64,000 nucleotides of DNA from Chrysemys picta bellii (lineage: Eukaryota > Chordata > Testudines > Emydidae). Position 1 is the stretch's first letter; each line of letters starts with the position of its first letter. Shown one piece after another: positions 21,141 to 32,901 of this stretch. Below the pieces are notes generated by a model that saw only the letters and a list, made by a program, of their open reading frames with translations, had not been told where the DNA came from and ran no database searches. Location of the stretch: positions 97,226,264 to 97,290,263 of the forward strand of contig NC_088797.1 in NCBI RefSeq assembly GCF_011386835.1, written 5' to 3'. A program made the translations under genes and the position numbers.

Positions 21141-22924
21141 TAAGATTTTAGGAATGTAGGGTGACTAATTTCTGAGATTGCCACACATTCTTTCATTCTT
21201 TGCTGCATGTTATACTGTTGTAGGGACTGTCCTGTTAATGCTTTTACTGTTATGCTTTAAAGCAATAAACACAGCAACAGATATATTCCACCTCTTCCCT
21301 TATTCCACCTAGCCAGTCCCTTGGAGTTCAGTATACCATAACCAATGGATTATTTAGAGAGGGGAAACTTCAATCTCAGTCCCATTTTTCATTACTGCAT
21401 AGATGACAAGCATATCAATGTTATGGAAGGAGGAAGAGGACATGTGGGGGGCAGAAAACCTCTCCAGTTCTCCCTTCCCCAATTCTTACAACACAGTAAA
21501 TTAACTGGAGTGTATGCTTGTGGCTGATGGGTAATTGTGAGTTCTCTATTTGCACCTGTCTCTACCTCCACACCGTAGAAGCCTTGCAGAAACAGCAGTT
21601 TTACATATCTCATTTTGCTCTTTGTCCAGGCCAACCCAGTTTCATTCAATTCCTCCACATGGCTTCATGCTTTTCTACTGTTGAGCCTTCAAACCGCTGG
21701 CATTACTTTAGGAGGAGATGCATCACTGATGGTGGGATTGGCAGGGCTTGCTACTCACAATTCCCTGCTCTGCTATGACACACTAGACTAGAGGATATCT
21801 TTCCATTCTAATTAGAGTCACAGGGGCCTAATTCTGAGCTCCCTTACACTGGATTGACTTCGATGGAGTTACTCACAGTATAAAAGAGATTTGAATCATG
21901 ATGCAGGATATCCTGGGAAATGAGATGCCCTTTCATGCAGGACTGTATTTTATCTTGTTATATAAAATTCAGCTTCAGGTTTCTTTAATTTTGAATTTAA
22001 GGAGCAGTTTTCATTCCATGTGCTAATCTGGGGCTGAAAGTACAGCCTCTTGCTATGGGGTGGGAACAGCATAAAGTTTCCAAGCTTGGATACCTTTTCA
22101 CCCCTGGAGCTGCCTCCTCAGTGCTTGCCTTGCCTGCTAGAGACATTACAACCCCAGGACGTTGCTCTGGCCTTTTATGAGCGATAAGCTATATTTTCAT
22201 GCTCAGTAAGTATGGTTATCCTAATGTAGTTTGCTGAGTCTCAGACATTTTTTTTTCCAGTCTCAGACCACAAAGTCAATTAGCAAGATCTGAAAGAGAA
22301 GTTAGCACTGCTCAGGAGAAGTATTTCTTTTTAATCAGTTTTACGTTCTTGTATTATGGGAAAGAGTGAATAGAAGTTGCTGATCTAACTTTTCCATACC
22401 TTTCATTGTACTGTATAGTTTTACCATGTCCCCTTGTGTTAGTCTTCTGAAGTTGGCAGCTTCAGTCTTTCAGGAACTTGCCTGAGACATTGATGAGGGC
22501 GGAGAAATACCCGTGGGACCTGCCCCAGATCAATTCCTCAGGAGAGGAGGGAAGGGACATGGGGACTTGTAAGTCTACTGTGCCCCCTTTTCCTGCTGCA
22601 AGGTACAAGTGATAAGTGACAGCTAATTTGGTCCAGGGTGAGTGTGTGTGTGTAACATTACTGGGCTCCAGGAGAAAGTGTATCTAGAATATAACCAGAA
22701 GTTTGCACTGGAAGTAGAACTTCTGAAGATGGACTTGCCTTCCAGCAGGGCAGGGAGGACTGCATTTAAATGCCATACAGCCACTGTGGGAAACCCCAAT
22801 CTCATATGTTTTTAAAGAGCTTTTTCAAGTGCCCTCCCTGCATCCCACAGATTTTTGAGTGCTGGCCTTTTATTAGTTCAGAATCAGGTTTACAGAGATG
22901 AGGTAGTTTTATTAACTCCTCCTA
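21141..22924. other. Unique sequence with one palindromic remnant
   Basis: About 21826-21905 ('cctaattctgagctcccttacac', with a central 'gacttcgatggagttactc') is a decayed member of the fold-back class. The rest shows no repeat boundary. The open frames at 21345-21778 and 22623-22805 have no motif. Confidence 0.35.
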
Positions 22925-23219
22925 GGGTACGTCTATACTTACCCACTGGTTCGGCAGCAAGCAATCAATCTTCTCGGATCAATTTATCGCGTCTTGTCTA
23001 GACGCGATAAATCGATCCTGGAAGTGCTCACCGTCAACGCCGGTAATCCTGCTCCACGAGAGGAGTAGGTGGAGTTGACGGGGGAGCCTGCCTGCTGTGT
23101 GTGGACCCGGGGTAAGTACCTTTAAGTTCGAACTAAGATACTTCGACTTCAGCTACGTTATTCACGTAGCTGAAGTTGCGCATCTTAGTTCGAACTGGGG
23201 GCTTAGTGTGGACCAGCCC
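22925..23219. mobile_element. Two-hairpin MITE, PIF/Harbinger-like, copy 2
   Basis: It starts GGGTACGTCTATACTTACC and ends 'gtgtggaccagccc', flanked by cta at 22922-22924 and 23220-23222. Hairpin one, 'tttatcgcgtcttgtc' pairing with 'gacgcgataaatcgatc', lies at about 22981-23015. Hairpin two, 'ttcgaactaagata...cttcagctacgt' pairing with 'acgtagctgaag...tcttagttcgaa', lies at about 23128-23195. It has the same module set as copy 1 but in the opposite internal order. Confidence 0.8.
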
Positions 23220-23222
23220 CTA

Positions 23223-24589
23223 GTTTCATTCAGATAAGACTTAATTGTACCTTACATGCTTGACCACTATATCAATACCAAGATGTTTGGCACAGATGAG
23301 GAAGGGAGAGTAAAGATGCCCTTTACAGCTTTTTCCATCTTACATTCTAGAGATATGTACCACCAGGCTGGTTTGCCATATAAATTAGAGCAACCTGAGG
23401 TCTGTTCTAATTTACATAGGCCATATGGCAACCATTCTGGCAGTCAGGGATCACCTAAGCTTATGGATGCCTTGGCCTAGGCCTGTCCCCCAATCGTGGC
23501 CTCTCTCTTCTGGTGGCTATGAAGGCAGATTTGTGGCAAGGGTGACACTATGGCAGCTCTATACCACCACAGGCTTCCTCGTCTACTACGGGATGCTCTT
23601 GAGGCTGGATAAGCCGGCTTTAGTGCTGCTTTGTGCCTCTGGAATGGCATGAGCTAGTCGTATTGTGGAGCAGGTTCAGACCTTAAAAGTCTCCCCACAG
23701 ACAGACAACATCTCCTGCAGTTCCCAGGTGCACAAGAGGAGCATGTCTGTTACTATATGCCTGGCAGTCAATGGGGTTACACTGATATAAGTGAGGGGAG
23801 AATCGAGTCCTGTATCTGGACCTTTGGGAATTTACAAATAGCTTATTTAATAATTCTCATCAGAGTCCAGCTGCTGGTAGGGGCCTTCTAAAGAGCATTT
23901 CTTAATAAAACTTAATAAAACAGATGAAAGAACTAATAGCTCTTTATTTATTATATACTCTGCACTGTATAGGCACTCAGTACCTAGGAAGATCCTTCCC
24001 AGGTTTTAAACACTATTTTATGTCCACTCACTGAAATGAAGTTTTTAAGACTCTTTGGAGCTGTCAAGAAATGAATATAGCTTTTGCAAACTAGTAATCC
24101 TAAATGGCTTTAATAAAAAATAATAATAAAAAAAAAGCTAGGTTTTTTTGTGATGAGATGGTACATTTCTTCCATTTTACTAAATTTAGTTTAACATGAG
24201 GCTTATTAAGGCAAGTAAAGAGATTGATTATGAGTAAGTATTAGCTGAAGAAGAAAATGCCCTTGTTTAGTTTTTAGACTGCATGTTCACATTTAGAAGG
24301 GTTCAATGTATCCAAATCAAATATCTAGGACCAGATCCCTGGATTTTTCCAGGACACGCAGCAGTGATGGAAAACGTGGCTTCTGTTAATCAAAGAAGGT
24401 ATTTAAGTATTTGAAAATTATCAGACTATCAGAGCTATGACAGTCACCTTTGGATATTTCTCTCTTCAGTGTTCATCAGAAACCATTTCAACATAAAAAC
24501 AGAGTGTGAACAGAACCGGAAATTATGAACTAGAATGGCAAGTAATGAACAAAATTGTGATTGCATTATACCCATATCTATCATTATGT
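23223..24589. other. Unique sequence, nothing recognised
   Basis: Short AT runs ('taataataaaaaaaaa' near 24121-24136) are present. Two overlapping plus-strand frames at 23256-23652 look slightly protein-like but contain no motif I can name. Confidence 0.35.
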
Positions 24590-24720
24590 GCATTATTGAA
24601 GCTCAAAAAAGATTAGGGCCCTTTTGTACTAAGCAGTACATAGTGCCTGCCCTGAAGAGCGTATAGTCTAAACAGATAACACAGACAAAAGGGTGGGAAA
24701 GGAAACAAGAGTATTAAAAA
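24590..24720 (-). repeat. SINE tail, MIR-like, old
   Basis: 'gcccttttgtactaagcagt', 'acatagtgcctgccctgaag' and 'agcgtatagtctaaacagat' match a recurring 3' module. The same module is seen on the plus strand at 28090-28215 and again on the minus strand at 31793-31890. Assignment to MIR or a related CORE-SINE is from memory. Confidence 0.45.
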
Positions 24721-24956
24721 CTGAAGTGATTTCCTGATTGACAAAACACCATCACCACCATTAATTTGTTTGGTGAATATTATAATCACCATCTATAAAG
24801 CTGGTCAACCAGTGACTTATTCACCACATAAAGGGAAAGTAATATCCATGATTATCCAACCAACTCTACTTTGCAACAGACCAGAAGATAATCCTGTTTT
24901 CATGTACATGAAGATAGATTAAAGCTAACTTTTTAATGTTCCAAAACAAAACACAC

Positions 24957-25070
24957 AAGGGGAAATTTTCATAGGCAAAGGGCAGTTAGAGGCCCAAATC
25001 CCACTGAAAGTCAATGGGAAATAGGTTCTTAACTCCCTTATAGCTCCTTGAAAATCTCTCCCACAGCCTA
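24957..25070. repeat. Decayed palindromic repeat
   Basis: The arms are 'gggaaattttcataggcaaa' and 'ctccttgaaaatctctccc', with the central palindrome-like 'cccactgaaagtcaatggga'. Same type as 19965-20112. Confidence 0.5.
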
Positions 25071-25746
25071 GTCGAGAAGCCGTACAGCAAATCCTTCCTC
25101 TTCTATGCTCCCTCAGGAAAAGGATTCAAGCCAGAAGGTGGAGCTTAAGGGGGTCAGGGACTTGTCCCTCCAGGGATTTAAAGTAATCTAAAAAGACAGG
25201 AATTACCATTTCATGGTTTTCCTTTACTCTACATTACTAACATGCTGCCGCCTGTGCCATAGGAGCCCAGTATTTGTAGTCAGAAAAATAACCAAGACCA
25301 TGTAATATAAAATGTCAAAGTCGGTGTAGAGGTCAACTCCCAATAATGCTACAAAAAGGTCTGATACAAAGAAATAAAGTTTTGTCAAGGTTAACACAAT
25401 CGGTATACATAACATTTTCCGTTTGATTTTTCAAATTGCCCTATTCTTTCATCCAAGTCAACTAAGAATAGTACACTACAATAGAAAAACGATTCCTCAC
25501 AATGCAAAGTGCTTCTAAAATGTAAAATCAAGGAGAAACATATAGACTAGCTCAGTAACTTGGTTGACAGCCTGCATTTCTGAGCTAGGTTAAGTGCTAT
25601 TATTTACATTTGCTGATAATTCCTGCTACTAATCAACCAAGAATGCACCTCTACATATATTAATTACACTGACTGTATAAGACAGTTCTAGAATAGTATC
25701 AGTGAATCAATTGCTTTACTAGGCAACATTAGTTTGTCATTACAAA
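25071..25746. other. Unique sequence; one weak exon-like segment
   Basis: Minus-strand 25238-25360 (123 nt) is open and preceded by a good acceptor-like tract 'tttatttctttgtatcag'. Its donor-like end is 'catgtta|gtaatg'. It would encode a hydrophobic stretch (ILYYMVLVIFLTTNTGLLW) like a membrane segment. It could equally be chance in AT-rich DNA. No gene was recognised. Confidence 0.2.
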
Positions 25747-25923
25747 CAGGGCTGGCGCAACCCATTAGGCGACCTAGGCGGTCACCTAGGGCGCTACAAT
25801 TTGGGGGGCGGCGACCGCTGCAGTATTTCGGCGGCGGGACCTTCCGCTGTCTCTGTGGGGGGCGGCATTTCGGGGAGGGACCTTTCGCCACCTAGGGCAG
25901 CAGAAAAGCTGGCAGCGCTCCTG
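25747..25923. mobile_element. Short non-autonomous hAT-type element
   Basis: A perfect 8-bp duplication attacaaa lies at 25739-25746 and 25924-25931. The ends CAGGGCTGGCGC and (reverse complement of the right end) CAGGAGCGCTGCC are imperfect inverted repeats. The 177-bp element is GC-rich ('aggcgacctaggcggtcacc', 'tttcggcggcgggacc') in AT-rich DNA, so it creates a false CpG-island signal. Confidence 0.85.
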
Positions 25924-25931
25924 ATTACAAA

Positions 25932-27371
25932 CATCTCAGTGAAACAAGCCATTAGTTCAGACCATATCCATCACAGTACCAAAGACAGTCTCATTTCTCT
26001 CTTCTCTTTAGTTCGCCTGTTTTTGTTACCATTTACTTTTCTTTTTCATAGTTCATAGTTTTGACATCCCTTTGAAAAACTTGTCCTTGACGGGACAGCC
26101 CAGAAGCTGATGCTGGATATTTTGAGGCCACAATTTACAAGCAGGATGTGGAGAATCATCGGGAAGGACAAAATGAGCAACACTGAAATAATCAAATGAG
26201 AGAACTACATACAGCTACAGAATGCAACATTAGAAAAAGAGGGGGTGCTGGGAGGGACATAAATGAAAAGCAACATGCCCGAAGGGAAATACAATCAACA
26301 GGCACAGACCACATGGGAACATCAAACCAGCGTGGAAGATATTCTGGATAAAAACTGATGCTACAGATTGGGTAATTGTATGAGCTGTAAAGGTGAAAGG
26401 ATTAAACCTGAGGCATCTATGATCCATGTCATCATTTCACAAATGACTAACTGGAGTAGTTAGAACACTACATGGCATCAAAAGCACTGAGTGAAATTTA
26501 GAAGAGAGGGATACCCATGTCCCTTGTTAAGTGAGTCATTTTTTTGTTTGGTTGGGGTATTTTTAGAAAAAAATTATCTCTGCCTACAATTCTGGAACCT
26601 TAAAATTCCACCTGTTCTACAGGAAGGGATGGTCTCTTTTATAGAAACTCCGTATTATTCAGTGGAATTTACCCAGCATGGAAGAAGGAAATGTAAGGTT
26701 CCAAGACTGTATAGAGGAACATTGTGAAATGCCAGGGCCCCTGGCCAAGTGCTCCATCTCAAACCATGTCACTCTGTATTCTGCTTTTATAGGACAAAGA
26801 ATACAATGTATGTACAAAGGTGGAGATATGCGTATCTGACAGAGGAGGGACTGTTTTCCAAGCCCAACCAATTGTAGCACATAAAACAATATTAGGCACA
26901 AAATACAGTCATAATTTATAGAAACAGTACAGGTTAAGGACAAGGGAAAAGACATTTAATGAAAGCAGACACAACTTTAATAATGTGACATATGTGAAAC
27001 ATGAAACACTGCCACTAGTAGCATATCAGTATTAGACCAATTAAACATGAATCGTTACTTTTAGAACCAGAGTTATTTAAATGAATAGTCACCTATTTAA
27101 AAACAGGCCCAAAGCTTTCTCTGCACTGGCAAGGAGTGGAGGGGATCAGGTTCAGTGGAATGGAACGCCATAGGAGTGGAGTGGTAGCTATGTATGTGGC
27201 ATGCTCTTTGGTCTGTCCAAATGCCCATGGGAACCTGTCTGCATGAACACTATATGTTTACGCCCCAGTGGATTACAGCAGATATATCCAGCAAGCACAT
27301 GCGTTAAACCAAGGTCAGGACAATCCATTGCATTTCCAAGCTGAAATCCATGTGATACTTAACGTCAATCA
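25932..27371. other. Unique sequence, nothing recognised
   Basis: No repeat ends. At 26059-26077 there is a 19-nt word (ttttgacatccctttgaaa) that recurs with one change near 63498. The open frames at 26230-26955 show no motif. Confidence 0.3.
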
Positions 27372-27420
27372 CTGTGGGCCAGATTCTGACATCCTTACTT
27401 ATACTGAGCAGTACCACTGA
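27372..27420. repeat. Fragment of a fold-back repeat ('gggccagattctgacatcc')
   Basis: Only the left half of the class seen at 17398-17515 is recognisable: 'gggccagattctgacatcct' followed by 'tactgagcagtaccactg'. Confidence 0.4.
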
Positions 27421-28089
27421 AATCAGAAAGGGTAGAATACAGCTTCACGTGAGGGAGGCAAAGAGCTATTAGTGATCAGCTTTTCTTTTTAAAATGGGGA
27501 CCAACACAAATAATTAACAAACTGTTGGACTAGAATGAATATTCTCCACTGAATCAGAGGGTGCTTCAGAGTCTCTGTCTTGGAGACAAGTCTCCTTCAC
27601 TCAAACAGAGTTGAGTGCAGCGTGTTCTTTTTTCTCATACAGTTTTGTGTGTCTCAAGACAATGGAAATCAGAAAAGTCTGCAAAGGTTTGTGAATAGAT
27701 TTCAGCGGGCTCATAAGACGCCGCCAATGAAGAACTAGTTTGTAGACTGGGAAATAAGACTTTTTTTAAAATGGGAATCCTTGGCAAGATAATTAATGTA
27801 AAATAAACTATTCCTTTCATTGTACTCCCCATGGACTCAATCGAGCAATCAGATTTCCAAGGGTTGACCCTTATGCCTGCTCAGACCCCACTTCAGGCCT
27901 GGGGCCTATACTTGTAAAAATCAAAGTCCTGCTACATACAGCAGCAATTTCCAATACTTTTTATATATTTATTTCAATAAAATAAAGGTTTTCTTTTTTT
28001 TTTTTTAAATTGCTACCAGGTACCAAACATATTAGTTTCACTGATCTCTTGTCCTCCCACTCTCCAACATTTGTTTGTTCTCTCATCAT
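27421..28089. other. Unique sequence; weak exon-like segment
   Basis: Minus-strand 27641-27746 follows a strong acceptor-like 'gtcttatttcccag' and ends in a donor-like 'aaact|gtatgag'. It is open in two frames, one of which reads LHWRRLMSPLKSIHKPLQTF. It contains CpG-bearing codons, unusual for this AT-rich area, but I cannot assign it. Confidence 0.2.
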
Positions 28090-28215
28090 ATGCTAACACT
28101 GCAAGTTCTTTGGGGCAGGTGCTGTCTTTTTATTGTGTGTGCGCATGTACAGTGCTACCACAATGGGGCCTTGATCCCTGACTGGGGCCCATATGTGCTA
28201 CTGCAAAACAAACAA
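28090..28215 (+). repeat. SINE tail, MIR-like, plus strand
   Basis: 'aagttctttggggcaggtgc', 'tgtacagtgctaccacaatg' and 'gggccttgatccctgactgg' are the plus-strand version of the module at 24590 and 31793. Confidence 0.5.
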
Positions 28216-28452
28216 GTACCACCAATCTGTATCCAAATACAACCTATCAGCATATTTCAATAGCCATTGTACACATTAAAATTTCACCATGTAACTCCAA
28301 TCTATTTTAGAAATATACGATTACTAAAACAAAACACTCAGCTATGATTTTTGACTTTCTCTAAGGCAGTGAAGTTAGACATGGGAGAGTAAAGCCACTC
28401 TACGAAATGAAAAATCACCTGGAATGGCTGGCTCTGTCATTTAAACATATAA

Positions 28453-28537
28453 GGTCAAATCCTGCAGTCAATACTCAGGCAAAATTCCTAATGAAGTCAA
28501 TTGAACTTTTGCCTGAGTAAGGACTGCAAAATTTGGC
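28453..28537. repeat. Palindromic repeat with 34-nt arms
   Basis: The left arm 28453-28486 ('ggtcaaatcctgcagtcaat' then 'actcaggcaaaatt') pairs with the right arm 28504-28537 ('aacttttgcctgagtaagga' then 'ctgcaaaatttggc') with few mismatches. The loop is 'cctaatgaagtcaattg'. It can form a clear stem-loop in either strand. No target duplication was identified. Confidence 0.7.
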
Positions 28538-30733
28538 TAGTGGTGAGATGGCAACTATACATTAATTCCATAATTTCAAAGACTTGAAATAGAGCTTTAA
28601 AAAAAAACGGTTACATTTCTCATCTTTTTATCTTAACACAATGCTCTTAGATCTTATATAGAAGATGACTGTTCCTTTGAGGCTTTCTCCAGATTTATTA
28701 CAAGACACGGTAACATTCACTACTGCTTCAGCCACCAGTCACGCTATTTTATTGTACATTATTTACTGGGCCACAATGATCATATCCTTCTTTTGACCCC
28801 AAACCTTGGAAAATTCCACAGACTGTTAAAATACTTACAGTAAAAGCATCCATTTAATCTTGCTACTAGAGTAAAACAGTGCACTCTATCAGGAATGAAA
28901 AACTGGTTCACTGAGACTGACTGAGCCTCACTTGACATAGGAATGAACCCACAGAGTATGGAAGGTAAAGACAAAGGGTGTTAAAATAGGAGTGAAATGT
29001 TGCAAGGAGCGTTTCCCCTTAATGAATTACTGGGAGATTTGTAGCAGGCCAGCCGGGGTAAGTCTTTCAGCATGTGTATCCAGAAGTGTCATGGACTTGC
29101 TGCACTATATCGTTGCTGCCCTTTCCATGAACTGGGCAGTTTCCTTTCACCAGTTTATTTTCACTTCTATTCTGGCAGCTGTCTACAGCAGTAGACATTT
29201 ATCTTAAATAATTTGCTACTTGTTTGAGAATTCATGCCAGTGGGGGGAAAAAAGGGAAAAAATAGCCATTCTTGGTGCAGCATATCATAACAAACTAAAA
29301 AGAAAATTCAATAAGGATAGAAGAGAGTTTCCACAGATTTTCTCTCCACCCACCAAACCAGGCAAATATAATTTCAGACTGGATCTGATATATACAGGTT
29401 CCCCATTTTTATCAGAAAATGATGGCAAAATTTGCTAGGTTTTTCTTTGCAGTGATTTTAAATCAGTGATATTTATGCACATAAATATGGGACATTGTTT
29501 ACTTTCACCTAAGAGTTCCGAGGGCATTATGGATTTTGCAGAAAGAAGCTTAATCCATTATTAGTATCTTCTTTTCTTTATCTTCCTACTATTTCATACA
29601 ATAATAAGCCTTAGTCTATGATTCACAGGTGTCTATTGTTACATTCAGAAATCATTCTTGAGATCAGAGACATATTGGAACACAAATATATGACAGTAGA
29701 AATAAAAAAGATAAGAGGAAAGTTTAATGGAGATATTTTTGTTGCATTATCTAGTATTATGCCTTCATTTTGGTAGCATGAAATTATATCTGAAATTATG
29801 GAGCTTATATAGTTTGTAAAATGCAGTGTGTCAGGTGTTACTATTTCTATCTTGCAGTGATCTCAGTGATACAAAGCATTGCTGAAGCACTAAAAAGAGA
29901 AAGGTAAAGATTTCCATTCTCCCCACTGGCCAAAATTACTGACACCTGGCCCAAGCCTGTCGGTCCATTGTTGGTCTTGTTAGGTGTTCAAAAAAAGAGT
30001 AGAAAGTTACCAACCAGAAGCAAAAGCAGAATGGGAAGGAGTGAAAGTAGAATCGAGGTCATGAGCTAGACATACGAAACCCAAGGGAGCAACTGGTATT
30101 CCAAGCACTGGTTGTTTCGAACGATTTGATGAAAGACTGGTAGCTCTGTAGCTTAAAGACTCCTGTAGACTTTTATACAAAATCTGTGAAGTTAGAAGTT
30201 CATTGCAGCAGGTGAAATCAGAGGAGTCTCACTGACCCTCATCTCCTATCATTTCAATGCATTTGTTTACACTGATTTGCATATTGTAGTCCCACAATTA
30301 AATGAGCACATGGTAATAATTCAATCATTAGAACAGTTCATCTTTAAACGGTACTACAGCTGCACAGCTAACACTCCGTGCTTAAATTACACATGCACTC
30401 TATTTACAAAATACTTATTATTCATATTCCACTTCCTCAGAATGAAAGTGACTAACAGTTTCAAATTAAGAGAAAAATCATAAAACTAATATTGGAAAAC
30501 AAAATATTTTGTTTTTACCATAAAGTTTGGTGAACGGCTACTGACGTTCTCCAGACTAGACAAGCTAAACTACAACATTCAATTTGACTTTCTCTAAGCC
30601 TGTCATTCAAATTGATAATAGTAAAACAAGGAAGTTGGAGGAGCAAGCTACAGAGTTTGGCCACAAATGTTGAGGCTCATATAAGAGTTGTGCGTATCAT
30701 AAGAATGTGCTGAACTAGCTAGGCTGCCATGGT
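28538..30733. other. Unique sequence; weak exon-like segment
   Basis: Minus-strand 28839-28930 is open and ends in an excellent donor-like 'tttact|gtaagtatt'. Upstream there is a pyrimidine-rich stretch ending 'ctatgtcaag'. It reads VNQFFIPDRVHCFTLVARL. I do not recognise the protein. Elsewhere in this block only featureless AT-rich DNA is seen. Confidence 0.25.
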
Positions 30734-30812
30734 AACATTTTCAAGAGTGCCTGTCTCATTTTCAAAAGCACCTAAGTCAGCTAGCAGTTTTTGAAAATTA
30801 CACCTTCAGAGT
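30734..30812. repeat. Decayed palindromic repeat
   Basis: 'acattttcaagagtgcctgt' and 'agtttttgaaaattacacct' form imperfect inverted arms around 'tcaaaagcacctaagtcagc'. Same type as 19965-20112. Confidence 0.4.
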
Positions 30813-30952
30813 TTAAGCCTAAATTTTGGAGAACAGATTATTGATCCTCCCTCTGTGCTCCACATCCCAGAGCAGGCAGGTGGCAAGGCAGGTGTGCACA
30901 TGATGATGGGCAACTGGTATTAGTGATGGACCAAAACCAGAACCTCAAATCC

Positions 30953-31030
30953 AAGGTCCTGATCCAGCAAAGCACTTAAGCATGTGTTTAATGTTAAGCA
31001 TGAGAGTCATCCCACTGAAGTCAGCTACCA
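30953..31030. repeat. Decayed palindromic repeat ('ggtcctgatccagcaaagc')
   Basis: It starts 'ggtcctgatccagcaaagca', continues 'cttaagcatgtgtttaatgt' and has the central 'catcccactgaagtcagcta'. Only the left half is well kept. Confidence 0.45.
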
Positions 31031-31792
31031 CATCCACCCACAGCTTTGATTTCAGGTCAGAATCAAAACTAGAAGGAGTCTATTTCCCAGTTCCAGTTCA
31101 GATGCAGTTAAAATGTAATAAGAACTAGAGTTTTCACGATGCTTCATCTTTAAAGTGTGGAAATCTTACAGCTAATCTTGAGATGATTCCCCTATTTCAG
31201 GCCAAAATCTTACAAACTAGAGGTGTCATCTAATCTGAATCTTAGCCTCAATTCAGCCTTGAACCTGAACCTTATCTAAACATACCCTGGATCTAAATAC
31301 TGCCTCCTTGGTCCATCGTTATATAGAAAAAAGAGGAGGATTAGAACAAGTGTCCCATCCATCCCTCTCCGCTGTCCCATGTCCTAAAGCTCTTGCTTAG
31401 CTAAAAACACCCATTGTTAAAGACACTAGGGTGGTGCCTGGAGGCTGCTATTCGTATTCAGTTTGGATTTTGATAAATATTGTGTATTAGATGCCTCCCA
31501 TTAACTGAAAAGCTATGCAAAGTCTGGCTTACAAAAACCTTATATCTTGGACATCCAGTAATTGGCTGGCATGCAATCAAAGCTCTAGAAGTTTTGATTC
31601 CACAGAACTTTTGGAAATTTCTGCCCTTCCCAACATCAGTCACTCCCCTTCCCCACTAAAAACAGCCACTAAACATTTCACTATCCTTCATATTTTTCTA
31701 CTTGAGGTGAATACATATACTGCTTGCAGGTTCTGGCCCTGATGATCTGGGTTTGGATGGGTATTGATAAAAATTATGTAGATTACCGTAGT

Positions 31793-31890
31793 TCCTAGCA
31801 ACCCCCAGTCAAGGATCAGGTCTCTTTGCACTAGGTGCTGTACAAATATGTAGTAAAGCAGACAATCCCTGACACAGAGGGTTTACAATC
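31793..31890 (-). repeat. SINE tail, MIR-like
   Basis: 'ccgtagttcctagcaacccc', 'gcactaggtgctgtacaaat' and 'acagagggtttacaatctt' are the minus-strand version of the module at 28090-28215. Confidence 0.5.
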
Positions 31891-32709
31891 TTGGGCCTTG
31901 GGGTGGAATGGGTGGGGCATGGATGGAAGCAAGGTCACAGAGGGTTTTGTCTTGCTTGTATTTTTGAAAGTCTGGGCTTGGATACAAGGTTACTAGGAAG
32001 TTCAGGGAACTCTGGAGCTCTAGTTATTGGGTCTTTTAACTCATTCCTAATGCCTCTGGGGACCCATTAAAGATTTTAAATATATTTTTGTGGAAGTGAA
32101 ACATTGCTTATGAAAGGGGCCAGCCTGACACCCCTGGAGATCTTTGTCCTCTCATCATCCACAGTACATGTAGCAACAGTGGGAACATCCTTGCAGTCCT
32201 TGGCCAATACGTCATAGTCCTGCCCCAGTGCCAGAAGCACCAGGGAGCTGGCTGAGGCAAGACCAGATGCAGGCTGGAAAAGGGACTATCTAGCATGGAT
32301 ACAGGCACATGGGTAGGAGCAGGGGAAGTCTCTCAGAATTACTAGGCAATGGGAGGATTCCCGGCCAGGCAGTGACTTAGAGCAGACTGGAGACACTACT
32401 TCCCTTAGGAGCCTAGATACCTGCCTTGGGATTACCTGGATGGTCCTCGCATGTGGATTGTCTGAACCCTGATTGAATGTCATGGTGCCTCTGCTGATTC
32501 ACACCCTCTCACTCAGGGATGACTCATCAGGCTCAGAGGTAACTCGGGAATGGCTCATCTCACCCAGAGAAACCACCTCTGCAGTTGAGATGGTACGTCA
32601 GTCTTTGTTCCTATTCAGTCCTTGTCCTCTTGGCTTATGCAAGGACGCCAACTAGTGCTAAATGTGACAGTAGTTTTTGTAGTATGAACTTGACCACTAA
32701 GAATTATGC
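31891..32709. other. Unique sequence, nothing recognised
   Basis: Somewhat higher GC than its surroundings. Several open frames overlap on both strands at 32108-32655, none with a motif. Confidence 0.35.
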
Positions 32710-32711
32710 TA

Positions 32712-32899
32712 CACCTCTACCCCGATATAACACGACCCGATATAACACAAATTCGGATATAACACGGTAAAGCAGTGCGCCAGGGGGGCGGGGCTGCACA
32801 GTCTGGTGGATCAAAGCAAGTTCGATATAACGCGGTTTCACCTATAATGCAGTACGATTTTTTGGCTCCCGAGGACAGCGTTATATCGGGGTAGAGGTG
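32712..32899. mobile_element. Tigger-like MITE (Tc1/mariner superfamily)
   Basis: The terminal inverted repeats are 20 bp and perfect: CACCTCTACCCCGATATAAC at 32712-32731 and its reverse complement at 32880-32899. The insertion site is a duplicated TA (32710-32711 and 32900-32901). The start CA and the TA target are those of pogo/Tigger elements. Internally the motif 'cgatataacacg' or 'cgatataacgcgg' repeats several times. The 188-bp element has no coding capacity. Undiverged TIRs suggest a younger insertion than most here. Confidence 0.88.
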
Positions 32900-32901
32900 T
32901 A

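Noticed and set aside
25238..25360. Similarity of the hydrophobic segment, and of the FVGC motif at about 9050, to the ciliary membrane protein meckelin (TMEM67)
   Set aside because: The resemblance is limited to short hydrophobic words and does not hold as a collinear alignment. I judged it to be chance.
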